Assembly: GCA_017516965.1 (NCBI GenBank)
Contig: JAFXAP010000002.1
Span: 1 to 38,797, forward strand
DNA from: Clostridia bacterium
GTDB taxonomy: Bacteria; Bacillota; Clostridia; Oscillospirales; Acutalibacteraceae
Reading direction: 5' to 3'
Length of the DNA stretch: 38,797 bases
Both the position numbers and the translations under genes were made by a program. This document shows, in pieces, positions 1-6,933 of the stretch (the first letter of the stretch is position 1; every line of letters starts with the position of its first letter). The notes under the pieces are model-generated. The model did no database searches, was not told the DNA's origin, and was given only the letters and a program-made list of their open reading frames with translations.

Positions 1-30
1 CATACTTTTTGCGGTATTAAAATAGGTTTT

Positions 31-153
31 GCTCAAAGTTACATATTTTTATGTTTAAAACGGCGTTTCGTTGCTCAAACTTGTATATTTTTATGTTTCA
101 AAGGCGCTTTTCAGTCAAACTCACCCATTTGGCATAAAAAAGGCCGTTTTCGA
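31..153. repeat. degenerate tandem repeat, about 41 bp period, three units
   Basis: Three consecutive units begin at about 31, 73 and 114 with lengths of 42, 41 and 40 bases. Each starts with a GCTCAAA or GTCAAAC core, continues into an AT-rich stretch (CATATTTTTATGTTT in unit 1, TATATTTTTATGTTT in unit 2, more diverged in unit 3) and closes with a GGCG or GGCCG block followed by TTTCG or TTTTC. It lies just beyond the terminator of the tRNA operon. No gene is seen in bases 1-178, and the function is unknown. Confidence 0.55.
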
Positions 154-164
154 CTAAAAAACGA

Positions 165-201
165 CTTAAAAATGAAAAAAACGCCCAAAAAAATGGACGT
201 T
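165..201 (-). terminator. terminator of the tRNA operon
   Basis: On the minus strand a short hairpin (AACG and CC paired with GG and CGTT, one mismatch, A/T-rich loop) is followed by a run of seven U and more U-rich sequence. It lies ten bases past the CCA end of tRNA-Cys, the last gene of the cluster. Confidence 0.65.
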
Positions 202-210
202 TTTTTCTTC

Positions 211-284
211 TGGAGGCACCACCCAGAATCGAACTGGGGATAAGAGCTTTGCAGGCTCCTGCCTTACCGCTTGGCCATGGTGCC
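211..284 (-). tRNA. tRNA-Cys (GCA)
   Basis: The reverse complement folds as a standard cloverleaf with acceptor GGCACCA, anticodon loop CTGCAAA (anticodon GCA), T loop TTCGATT and an encoded 3' CCA. It is the last of five tRNA genes. It is separated from tRNA-Gly by 61 bases that include a strong palindrome, so its level could differ from the upstream four. Confidence 0.97.
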
Positions 285-318
285 ATATTAAATTTTGGTG
301 TCGTTTGGGGTAAATAAA

Positions 319-342
319 GGGCGCTTAAATATTTAAGCGCCC
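319..342. terminator. 24-bp perfect palindrome between tRNA-Gly and tRNA-Cys
   Basis: A perfect 24-base palindrome with arms GGGCGCTTAAAT. On the minus strand it is followed by TTTATTTA, so it could act as a leaky intrinsic terminator or as an RNA-processing hairpin inside the tRNA operon. The other intergenic spacers are only 2-6 bases and carry nothing similar. The palindrome is seen directly; its role is inferred. Confidence 0.5.
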
Positions 343-345
343 CTA

Positions 346-421
346 TGGAGCGGATTACGAGGCTCGAACTCGCTACCTCCACCTTGGCAAGGTGGCGCTC
401 TACCAGATGAGCTAAATCCGC
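346..421 (-). tRNA. tRNA-Gly (GCC)
   Basis: Acceptor GCGGATT, D arm GCTCATCTGGTAGAGC, anticodon loop TTGCCAA (anticodon GCC), T loop TTCGAGC and encoded CCA. Fourth gene of the minus-strand tRNA operon, six bases after tRNA-Phe. Confidence 0.97.
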
Positions 422-427
422 ATAAAA

Positions 428-504
428 TGGTGCCTCCGGTCGGAATCGAACCAACGACACGGGGATTTTCAGTCCCCTGCTCTACCGACTGAGCTACAGA
501 GGCA
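428..504 (-). tRNA. tRNA-Phe (GAA)
   Basis: Acceptor TGCCTCT, anticodon loop CTGAAAA (anticodon GAA), T loop TTCGATT and encoded CCA. It lies two bases after tRNA-Asp, so it must be processed from a common precursor. Confidence 0.96.
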
Positions 505-506
505 AA

Positions 507-583
507 TGGCGACCTGGATGGGGCTCGAACCCACGACCTCTAGCGTGACAGGCTAGCGTTCTAACCAACTGAACTACCAGGCC
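507..583 (-). tRNA. tRNA-Asp (GTC)
   Basis: Acceptor GGCCTGG, D arm with GGTTAG, anticodon loop CTGTCAC (anticodon GTC), T loop TTCGAGC and encoded CCA. It lies three bases after tRNA-Val in the same operon. Confidence 0.97.
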
Positions 584-586
584 AAA

Positions 587-662
587 TGGTGGGAACAACA
601 GGGCTCGAACCTGTGACCCTCTGCTTGTAAGGCAGATGCTCTCCCAGCTGAGCTATGCTCCC
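587..662 (-). tRNA. tRNA-Val (TAC)
   Basis: Acceptor GGGAGCA, D arm GCTCAGCTGGGAGAGC, anticodon loop CTTACAA (anticodon TAC), T loop TTCGAGC and encoded CCA. It is the first gene transcribed, about 40 bases downstream of the predicted start site. Confidence 0.97.
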
Positions 663-708
663 ACGAAACGCTGGCTCTGTTAATCGCAACTCACCGGCGA
701 CGAACACT

Positions 709-737
709 ATAATAGCATAACGAGTCAGTATTGTCAA
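709..737 (-). promoter_or_regulatory. promoter of the five-tRNA operon
   Basis: Minus strand: perfect -35 TTGACA (732-737), 17-base spacer ending in TGC, and -10 TATTAT (709-714), giving an extended -10. This is the near-consensus strength expected of a stable-RNA promoter. It lies between the stop of hslO and tRNA-Val. Confidence 0.9.
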
Positions 738-765
738 GCATTTTTTTGAAAAAAATTTAATTTTT

Positions 766-1650
766 TTATTTTTTCAAAAAGGACTTTATTTCATCACTTG
801 TAAAGGCATAAACACTACCGCAAAACTGGCAAACTGTTTCGGCTTTTTCCATTTCATCTGCCATTTGCGCAAGTTCTTCTCGGTTTAGACTTTTAAGGGC
901 TGATTCAAATCTTTCCTTTGAACAATTACATTTATATGTGGCAGTTTGCTCGCTTAGAACCTCAACCTCAAAGCCCTGTAGAGCAATTTTTACAATGTCT
1001 AATATGTCTTTGCCCTCGTCAAGCAGGGTGGTAATTGGCTTCATAACCTTTATATTTGCTTCAAGCTTATCTATAACCTCATCATAACCGTAAGCCGCAG
1101 GAAGAAGCTGAATGATATAGCCGCCCGCAACGCGTACCGTTAAATCGGGGTTTACAAGCACACCCAAAGCGCACACAGTCGGTATTTGTTCACTTACAGC
1201 GTAATACGCCGCAATATCTTCGGCAATTTCACCCGTAGAAATGGGCACAAAGCCATTATAAGGCTCTTTCATACCAAGGTCTTTTATTACATATAGGGTG
1301 CCATCGGTACCAACGGCGCCGCTAACATCAAGCTTACCATTTTCTTTAAGCGGAATTTCTACGACGGGGTTCACCGCATAACCACGCACATCACCACGGC
1401 TGTCAGCCACTGCAATAACAGCGCCACTTGGCCCATTACCGTCAATTTTTACGGTTATTGTGCTATCCTCACCTTTAAGCGCGTTACCCATAAGCGAGGT
1501 GGCGGTAAGCAGTCTGCCCAAAGCGGCGGTTACTACCGCCGAAGTTTTGTGCAAACTCTCGGCCTTGGCTACAATATCTGTGCTGTCAAGCGCAGTCGCC
1601 ATAACCAAACCGTCAGAGGTTATACATCTTATAAGTTTTCCCATTGTCAA
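766..1650 (-). CDS. hslO: Hsp33 redox-regulated chaperone
   Basis: A 294-residue protein of normal Hsp33 length. Hsp33 is a cytoplasmic holdase activated by disulfide formation under oxidative stress. The N-terminal ~230 residues match the Hsp33 core fold (GKLIRCITSDG start, central GYIIQLLP segment). The C-terminal redox switch is complete: a CNC motif after TYKCNCSKERF and a CQFC motif near residue 275 form the four-cysteine zinc site. The start ATG overlaps the stop of the upstream methyltransferase by four bases, so the two are probably translationally coupled. It is the last gene of the dapF operon. Downstream only an A/T-only hairpin is visible before the tRNA promoter. Confidence 0.95.
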   Translation of the reverse strand: MTMGKLIRCITSDGLVMATALDSTDIVAKAESLHKTSAVVTAALGRLLTATSLMGNALKGEDSTITVKIDGNGPSGAVIAVADSRGDVRGYAVNPVVEIPLKENGKLDVSGAVGTDGTLYVIKDLGMKEPYNGFVPISTGEIAEDIAAYYAVSEQIPTVCALGVLVNPDLTVRVAGGYIIQLLPAAYGYDEVIDKLEANIKVMKPITTLLDEGKDILDIVKIALQGFEVEVLSEQTATYKCNCSKERFESALKSLNREELAQMADEMEKAETVCQFCGSVYAFTSDEIKSFLKK

Positions 1651-2387
1651 TTCACTTTCCTTGTAACATACACTACGCGCTCGGTTTTGTCATTTGGCGC
1701 ATTTTGGGTCATATCTTCAAAAATGGCTTCAATTTTAAGCCCCGCTTTTGTAAGCGCGTTTTTAATTTCTTCACTTGTATATGCCCTCTCGCAAAAGCTT
1801 TCACCACTGCGGTAATAGGCGTCGCCCTCAGGCGTAAAAAAGTCAAGATTTATTTCTACCGTGTTATCTTTTTCTCTAAATTCATTTTGCCACACGCAAT
1901 AAACATCATCCGTTTCGATAACGAAGGTATTGTCACCCAAAATCTCACGGTGCTTATAAACGGTGTTAAGGTCAAATATAAAAAGCCTGTCTTTTTCTAA
2001 AAAGAGTGACACTCGCGCTATCGCATCGCAAAACTTGGCATAATCTGTTATATGATTAAGCGAGTCAAGGCAACAAATAGCGCCGTCTACGGTGCCGTAT
2101 AAATCAAGCTGTGCTGCGTCCTGACAAAGATATAATATATCATTGCCCTGCTCTGCCGATTTTTCTCTTGCGACAGACAGCATATCATAAGAAATATCAA
2201 CACCAATAACCGAAACGCCCGCCTTGGCAAAGCGATTACTGAACTGCCCCGTACCACAAGCCAAATCAAGCATTAAAGTTGGGGCGCGGTCAAATTTTTC
2301 AAAAAGAGAGCAGATATAATCTGTTCTCTTTTCATAATCGACATCGGTCATTAAAGCGTCATACGAATATGCAAACTCGTTATACAT
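1647..2387 (-). CDS. class I SAM-dependent methyltransferase (YqeM-like)
   Basis: A 246-residue Rossmann-fold methyltransferase. The N-terminus (FAYSYDALMTDVDY) resembles the YqeM type of Firmicutes. Motif I is LDLACGTGQF near residue 42, followed by VIGVDIS (acidic residue that binds the SAM ribose), CQDAAQLDL and GAICCLDSLNHI. The substrate is not evident and YqeM itself has no settled function. Its start overlaps the TrpR-like gene by eight bases and its stop overlaps hslO by four, so the genes form one tight operon. The family is well supported; the role is unknown. Confidence 0.88.
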   Translation of the reverse strand: MYNEFAYSYDALMTDVDYEKRTDYICSLFEKFDRAPTLMLDLACGTGQFSNRFAKAGVSVIGVDISYDMLSVAREKSAEQGNDILYLCQDAAQLDLYGTVDGAICCLDSLNHITDYAKFCDAIARVSLFLEKDRLFIFDLNTVYKHREILGDNTFVIETDDVYCVWQNEFREKDNTVEINLDFFTPEGDAYYRSGESFCERAYTSEEIKNALTKAGLKIEAIFEDMTQNAPNDKTERVVYVTRKVN

Positions 2388-2652
2388 TTTTAAGTCTTTC
2401 CAGCACGGTCTTGCTACCCTTGCTCATAGTGCGGTTTACACGACTGATGGTTGCTGTTGATGCGCCTGTTTTATCAACAATATCGTTATAAATCTTGCCC
2501 TCACTGAGCATTTTTGCCACGGCAAAACGCTGAGCTATAGATTTAATTTCCTTTGGGGTGCACAAATCTTCAAAAAGATGCTTGCATTCCTCTTCAGATT
2601 TTAATGTCATTACTGCGCTGTAAAGAAGTTCGGAAAAATCTTTTTCTGCCAT
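2380..2652 (-). CDS. YerC/YecD-type TrpR-related DNA-binding protein
   Basis: A 90-residue helix-turn-helix protein matching the TrpR-like YerC/YecD family of Firmicutes. The signature is LFEDLCTPKEIKSIAQRF, then AKMLSEGKIYNDI, then the recognition helix GASTATISRVNR. The family shares its fold with the E. coli Trp repressor, but the ligand in Firmicutes is generally not tryptophan and is not established. It starts 12 bases after dapF with no promoter visible between. Placement directly after dapF could suggest a lysine or cell-wall link, but this is only a guess from position. Confidence 0.9.
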   Translation of the reverse strand: MAEKDFSELLYSAVMTLKSEEECKHLFEDLCTPKEIKSIAQRFAVAKMLSEGKIYNDIVDKTGASTATISRVNRTMSKGSKTVLERLKNV

Positions 2653-2664
2653 TTTTAGTACTCC

Positions 2665-3510
2665 TTAAAATTCATATATTCCATCAAAAACCTTTGTGGC
2701 GCCACCACGCATAAACACCCTGCCGTCAAGTGTATAGGTAATAAACAAATCCCCACCAACAAGGTGCACTGTGATTTCAGTATCGTGTTTGCAATAGCCG
2801 TTTACCACTGCCGCAACAACTGCAGCGCAAGCGCCCGTGCCGCAGGCAAAGGTTTCACCGCTGCCGCGTTCCCAAACACGCATTTGTAAACTTTTATCGT
2901 CTATAACACGTATAAACTCGGTGTTAACCTGCTCGGGAAACATTTCGTGATGCTCAAAGCCGGGACCAATCTCATTAAGATTAAGACTGTCAATTTCATC
3001 ACAAAAGACTACCGCGTGGGGATTGCCCATTGAAATGGCTGTAATGTTATAGTCTTTTCCGTTTACCGTTATAGCCGTATCAATTATCGACTCACCAAAG
3101 GCCTTTGCAGGTATTTTTTCGGGTGCAAACTCTGCTATACCCATATCAACCGTAATGCTATCGGCAAAGCCGTCTTTATCGGTAATTTTAAGTGTTTTAA
3201 TGCCACTCAATGTTTCAATCGTTATCGTTTCCTTGTGCGCAATACTATTGTCGTAAACAAACTTGCCCACACAACGAATTCCGTTTCCGCACATTTTACC
3301 CTCACTGCCGTCAAGGTTAAACATACGCATTTTTGCGTCAGCCACATCGGACGGGCAAATTAAAATAACGCCGTCGGCGCCAACGCTAAAGCGGCGGGGT
3401 GACATTTTTATTGCCAATTCGTTGGGGTTATCTATCTCCTGCTCGAAACAGTTAATATATACATAATCGTTACCAATGCCGTGCATTTTGGTAAATTTTA
3501 TTTTTGGCAT
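2665..3510 (-). CDS. dapF: diaminopimelate epimerase
   Basis: Converts LL- to meso-diaminopimelate, the step before lysine and the source of the peptidoglycan cross-linking residue. The family start motif KFTKMHGIGNDYVY is intact. The two catalytic cysteines are C74 in KMCGNGIRC and C223 in GETFACGTGAC; NPHAVVF is also present. I use the internal ATG at 3510 (281 residues), because the frame upstream of it crosses the hairpin and promoter, and because the AGGCGGTG ribosome site lies just before this ATG. First gene of a four-gene operon with a near-consensus promoter. Its leader begins with a strong hairpin directly before the ribosome site. Confidence 0.95.
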   Translation of the reverse strand: MPKIKFTKMHGIGNDYVYINCFEQEIDNPNELAIKMSPRRFSVGADGVILICPSDVADAKMRMFNLDGSEGKMCGNGIRCVGKFVYDNSIAHKETITIETLSGIKTLKITDKDGFADSITVDMGIAEFAPEKIPAKAFGESIIDTAITVNGKDYNITAISMGNPHAVVFCDEIDSLNLNEIGPGFEHHEMFPEQVNTEFIRVIDDKSLQMRVWERGSGETFACGTGACAAVVAAVVNGYCKHDTEITVHLVGGDLFITYTLDGRVFMRGGATKVFDGIYEF

Positions 3511-3527
3511 TTTGCACCGCCTAAAAA

Positions 3528-3561
3528 AATAATGATTGGTATATCTCAACCAATCATTATT
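3528..3561 (-). terminator. 13-bp hairpin plus U7: terminator of the upstream gene and 5' hairpin of dapF mRNA
   Basis: Arms 3528-3540 and 3549-3561 pair perfectly over 13 bases with an 8-base loop. On the minus strand seven U follow, then the dapF ribosome site. The -10 box of the dapF promoter overlaps the 5' arm. The element can therefore terminate transcripts from 3598-4005 and, in transcripts started at the dapF promoter, leave most of the stem as a 5' hairpin. Confidence 0.75.
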
Positions 3562-3587
3562 ATATGATACATAAAAAACAAAGTCAA
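3559..3587 (-). promoter_or_regulatory. promoter of the dapF operon
   Basis: Minus strand: -35 TTGACT (3582-3587), 17-base spacer, -10 TATAAT (3559-3564). The predicted start near 3552 falls inside the 5' arm of the hairpin at 3528-3561. Confidence 0.85.
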
Positions 3588-3597
3588 TAAAAAACTT

Positions 3598-4005
3598 TTA
3601 TGCTTTAAAGACATAAACTTTAAATTCGTTTTTACACTTAGGGCATACGGTTGTGTGTTTGCCTTTACGCCTGGGAAGTCGCAAAACCGAATGACAGCGA
3701 GGGCATTTTTTATAAACGTGTGTTTTATCATTTGCGCGCTGTTTTTTTGTATTACAATACTTTTTAAACCTATATAGAGCTCCCAGCACCTTTTGGTTTT
3801 CACGGCGGCGCGCTTCAAGATTGCGTGAGAGCACCCTAAAAAGCGCATATATCATAACAGCGTCAATTAAAAGTTGCACAAAAATTGTTCTTGCAAATAA
3901 ATTTACAACAAACAACACAAATGCTACGCCAAACAACATATAAAACACGGTGTCTATACCGTTTCTACCGCTCATAAACCGCATCAATTTATATCTAAAA
4001 TTCAC
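3598..4005 (-). CDS. small membrane protein with C-terminal zinc ribbon, unknown function
   Basis: A 135-residue protein starting at a GTG with an AGAGGT ribosome site seven bases upstream. Residues ~17-55 are hydrophobic and give one or two membrane segments (TVFYMLFGVAFVLFVVNLFA, then LLIDAVMIYALF). A basic linker follows (NLEARRRENQ), and the C-terminus has CPRC and CPKC knuckles in a zinc-ribbon arrangement. The basic linker and ribbon probably face the cytoplasm. The protein type is common in Clostridia and has no assigned role. It is divergent from comM and ends at the strong hairpin before dapF. Confidence 0.7.
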   Translation of the reverse strand: MNFRYKLMRFMSGRNGIDTVFYMLFGVAFVLFVVNLFARTIFVQLLIDAVMIYALFRVLSRNLEARRRENQKVLGALYRFKKYCNTKKQRANDKTHVYKKCPRCHSVLRLPRRKGKHTTVCPKCKNEFKVYVFKA

Positions 4006-4075
4006 TGTAATTACCTCTTTTCATATGTATTATACATCATTTTATATGATATTTGTTACCAAAAAATTAAAAATT

Positions 4076-4104
4076 TTGCATTAAGTGTAATTTTATGTTA
4101 AAAT
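4076..4104 (+). promoter_or_regulatory. promoter of comM
   Basis: -35 TTGCAT (4076-4081), 17-base spacer, -10 TAAAAT (4099-4104), 35 bases before the comM start. Confidence 0.65.
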
Positions 4105-4138
4105 GTGCTTAACAAAATCCTTTATACGAGGTGATTTT

Positions 4139-5662
4139 ATGTTTTCAATGGTAAAAAGCGCCGGGATTTTCGGTATAAATTCATATATGATTGAAATTGA
4201 GGCCGACGTTTCGGGTGGACTGCCCGCATTCGATATAGTGGGGCTACCTGACACCGCGGTAAAAGAATCGCGCGACCGAGTGCGCGCCGCAATAAAAAAC
4301 TGCGGTTACAAATTCCCCACCGGCAGAATAACCGTGAATCTTGCCCCAGCCGATAAGAAAAAGGAGGGCGCCGTTTACGACCTGCCTATACTTATCTCTA
4401 TTCTTATAGCATCTAAACAGCTGGATTGTAACACTCGCGACTGCGCTTTTTTAGGCGAAGTATCGCTAGACGGTCAGCTTCGCGGTATTAACGGTCTGCT
4501 TGCAATGGTAATAGCCGCAAAGCAAAGCGGTATTCGTGATATATTTGTACCCTTTGACAATGCAACCGAAGGCGCCGCAGTTGAAGGTATAAACGTTTAT
4601 GGTGTAAAAACTATAAAAGAGCTTATTGACCATCTTACCGATTTTACAAAACTTGAACCTGCGCTTCCTGTTCCTCCGCAAACAAACCCTATAAACGCTA
4701 TGCTTGATTTTAGCGAGGTTAAAGGTCAGATTTTAGCCAAAAAGGCGCTCGAGGTTGCGGCGGCAGGCGGTCACAACATACTTATGATAGGACCTCCCGG
4801 CTCGGGCAAAAGCATGCTTGCTAAACGTATGCCTACCATTTTACCGCCTATGACCTTTGAAGAGTCTATAGAAACCACAAAAATTCACTCGGTAGCAGGA
4901 AAGTTAAACAAAACAAACCCCATTGTTACTGTGCGACCTTTTCGCTCACCGCACCACACCATATCATCGGTTGGTCTTTCGGGCGGTGGTACCGTACCAA
5001 AGCCGGGTGAAATATCTATGGCTCATAACGGCGTGTTGTTTTTAGACGAATTGCCCGAATTCAAGCGCGACGCTATGGAGGCGCTTCGCCAACCGCTCGA
5101 AGATAGAACCGTTACTGTAACCAGGGCTTCGGGTAGCGTGACATACCCCAGTAATATAATTCTTATCGCGGCTATGAACCCCTGCCCTTGCGGTTACTAT
5201 GGTCACCCCACCAAACCTTGCACCTGCTCACAAAACGCTGTGCATAAATATCTTAACAAGATATCGGGGCCCTTACTTGACCGACTTGATTTGCACATAG
5301 AGGTACCTCCCGTTGACTACAAATCACTCGCTGACAAAAAAAACGGTGAGAGTTCGGCTCAGATACGCGAACGCGTCAGCCGCGCACGCGCTTTACAGGT
5401 AGAACGTTACCGAGGAACCGGCATTAGTTGCAACGCGCAACTGACCCCGTCACTACTTAGAAAGCACTGTGTTATGACCGATGAAGCAAGTGAATATTTA
5501 AGCCGCAGTTTTGACGCTATGGGGCTGTCGGCACGCGCATATGACCGCATACTTAAAGTGGCGCGAACAGTCGCCGACCTTGCGGGCAATGAAATTATAC
5601 AAAAAGAAAACATTGGTACCGCGCTTCGTTTCAGAAGTCTTGACCGAAAATATTGGGAATAA
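4139..5662 (+). CDS. comM: YifB/ComM-family Mg-chelatase-like AAA+ ATPase
   Basis: A 507-residue protein of normal YifB/ComM length. In naturally transformable Gram-negatives ComM is a hexameric helicase that promotes branch migration during recombination; the role of the Clostridial members is not shown. An N-terminal Lon-protease-like fold (ADVSGGLPAFDIVGLPDTAVKESRDRV) is followed by the chelatase-type AAA+ core with Walker A GPPGSGKS at 218-225 and Walker B FLDELPEF around D303-E304. The arginine-rich C-terminal lid (GLSARAYDRILKVARTVADL) is intact. The start at 4139 is chosen because GAGGTG lies six bases upstream. It is monocistronic, with its own promoter and terminator. Confidence 0.93.
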   Translation: MFSMVKSAGIFGINSYMIEIEADVSGGLPAFDIVGLPDTAVKESRDRVRAAIKNCGYKFPTGRITVNLAPADKKKEGAVYDLPILISILIASKQLDCNTRDCAFLGEVSLDGQLRGINGLLAMVIAAKQSGIRDIFVPFDNATEGAAVEGINVYGVKTIKELIDHLTDFTKLEPALPVPPQTNPINAMLDFSEVKGQILAKKALEVAAAGGHNILMIGPPGSGKSMLAKRMPTILPPMTFEESIETTKIHSVAGKLNKTNPIVTVRPFRSPHHTISSVGLSGGGTVPKPGEISMAHNGVLFLDELPEFKRDAMEALRQPLEDRTVTVTRASGSVTYPSNIILIAAMNPCPCGYYGHPTKPCTCSQNAVHKYLNKISGPLLDRLDLHIEVPPVDYKSLADKKNGESSAQIRERVSRARALQVERYRGTGISCNAQLTPSLLRKHCVMTDEASEYLSRSFDAMGLSARAYDRILKVARTVADLAGNEIIQKENIGTALRFRSLDRKYWE

Positions 5663-5667
5663 AATTA

Positions 5668-5705
5668 AGAACCTGCTATATACCTAGCAGGTTCTCTTTT
5701 TATTT
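5668..5705 (+). terminator. terminator of comM
   Basis: Arms AGAACCTGCTA and TAGCAGGTTCT pair perfectly over 11 bases with a 6-base loop, followed by CTTTTTATTT. It stands between convergent comM and the AI-2E family gene and may work in both directions; the minus-strand side has a weaker U-rich tract. Confidence 0.9.
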
Positions 5706-5725
5706 ACACAACTTTAAAGTGGGGT

Positions 5726-6931
5726 TTAAATGCTTTCGGTTTCATCAACGTCGAGGGTTTCTTCGTATGTGTTTTTGCTTTTTTTATTAACATATTGCTT
5801 GAAAACAGTGTATATAACTGTGCATACAGGTACGCTAAAGAGCATTCCACCTACGCCAAAAAGCGCTCCGCCAACGGTAACCGATGCCAAAACCCAAATA
5901 CCCGGAAGACCTACCGACTGACCAACAACCCTTGGGTATATGAGGTTGCCCTCAAGCTGTTGAAGTATAAGTATAAACACTATAAACCAAAATGCTTTAA
6001 TGGGGTCTTCAAAAAAGATTAATATTGCGCCTACACCCGTACCGATAAATGCGCCAAAAATTGGAACCAATGCGGTAACGCCAATTAAAACCGATATTAT
6101 ACCGGCATAGGGCATTCTGAAAATTGACATACCTATAAAGCAAAGAACACCTATTATACAAGCCTCGGTAAGCTGTCCTGTAACAAATTTTGCAAAAATA
6201 TTATTTGTAAGATTTGCAAGTTCTACCGTTCTTTCAGCTTTTTGAGGGCTAAATATTGCAAATACTGCCTTTTTGCATTGACGGCACAGTTTTTCTTTTT
6301 GTGAAAGAACATATATTGAAAATACTATTCCCAAAACAATGTCAACAACAACCGAAACAATCGAAGATGTTATGTCAAACGTTTTGCTAAACACACCTTG
6401 GAAAGCGTTAAGTTGAGGAGCCTCTTTGTTGCCGAAGAGCTCTTTAAGCGCCGGAAGCGTAATGTCATATTTTGCTAAAAATTCTACCAGTTGATTATAC
6501 CATTTTTCAGCAGTTACAGCATACTGAGGTATGCGGCTTGTAAACATCGAAACAGTTTCTTTTAGTGCCGGCAAAACCATAAACACAATAGCAAAAATCA
6601 TACCAAGCACAATCAAAAAACTTAAAACCAGACACAAGGGGCGTTTTATGATTAAAATTATTTTTTGATTCTTAAGATTTCGCCACAACCATAGCCAAAA
6701 TTTTTCTATTGGGCGAAGCAACAAATTTACAACATATGCCAAACAAAATCCAAAAACAAGCGGTGAAAATGCGCCGGTTACAAACGCCAACGCTGCCGTA
6801 AACTTTTCAGGATTAATGACCAAGGCAACCAAAGCAACCAAAATAAATATGGGTAAAATTGTGTATTTAAGTATACCCACGCTTCGTGACTTGTTAGTTG
6901 TAGATTTAATTAAAGGTTTGTTTTCCTTCAT
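5726..6931 (-). CDS. AI-2E family transporter (permease)
   Basis: A 401-residue polytopic membrane protein of the AI-2E transporter family (formerly the PerM/YdiK group). An N-terminal pair of hydrophobic helices is followed by a long middle region (residues ~120-200, FTSRIPQYAVTAEKWYNQLVEF) outside the membrane. The conserved C-terminal block FIGMSIFRMPYAGIISVLIGVTALVPIFGAFIG with GNLIYPRVVGQSVGLPGIWV is characteristic. Members transport varied substrates, including suggested sodium/proton exchange, so autoinducer-2 export should not be assumed. It starts two bases after the CNNM/CorC-type gene, so it is co-transcribed and under the same leader. A C-terminal acidic tail ends the protein. Confidence 0.9.
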   Translation of the reverse strand: MKENKPLIKSTTNKSRSVGILKYTILPIFILVALVALVINPEKFTAALAFVTGAFSPLVFGFCLAYVVNLLLRPIEKFWLWLWRNLKNQKIILIIKRPLCLVLSFLIVLGMIFAIVFMVLPALKETVSMFTSRIPQYAVTAEKWYNQLVEFLAKYDITLPALKELFGNKEAPQLNAFQGVFSKTFDITSSIVSVVVDIVLGIVFSIYVLSQKEKLCRQCKKAVFAIFSPQKAERTVELANLTNNIFAKFVTGQLTEACIIGVLCFIGMSIFRMPYAGIISVLIGVTALVPIFGAFIGTGVGAILIFFEDPIKAFWFIVFILILQQLEGNLIYPRVVGQSVGLPGIWVLASVTVGGALFGVGGMLFSVPVCTVIYTVFKQYVNKKSKNTYEETLDVDETESI

Positions 6932-6933
6932 TT

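Noticed and set aside
98-460. Minus-strand open frame of 120 codons
   Set aside because: It runs through tRNA-Cys, tRNA-Gly, the terminator and the tandem repeat; no ribosome site. It is a translation artefact of tRNA genes.
744-780. A/T-only hairpin after hslO as a terminator
   Set aside because: The stem has almost no G-C pairs and includes the stop-codon region; too weak to call.
1460-2000. Overlapping plus-strand frames of 68-118 codons
   Set aside because: Antisense to hslO and the methyltransferase; no ribosome site.
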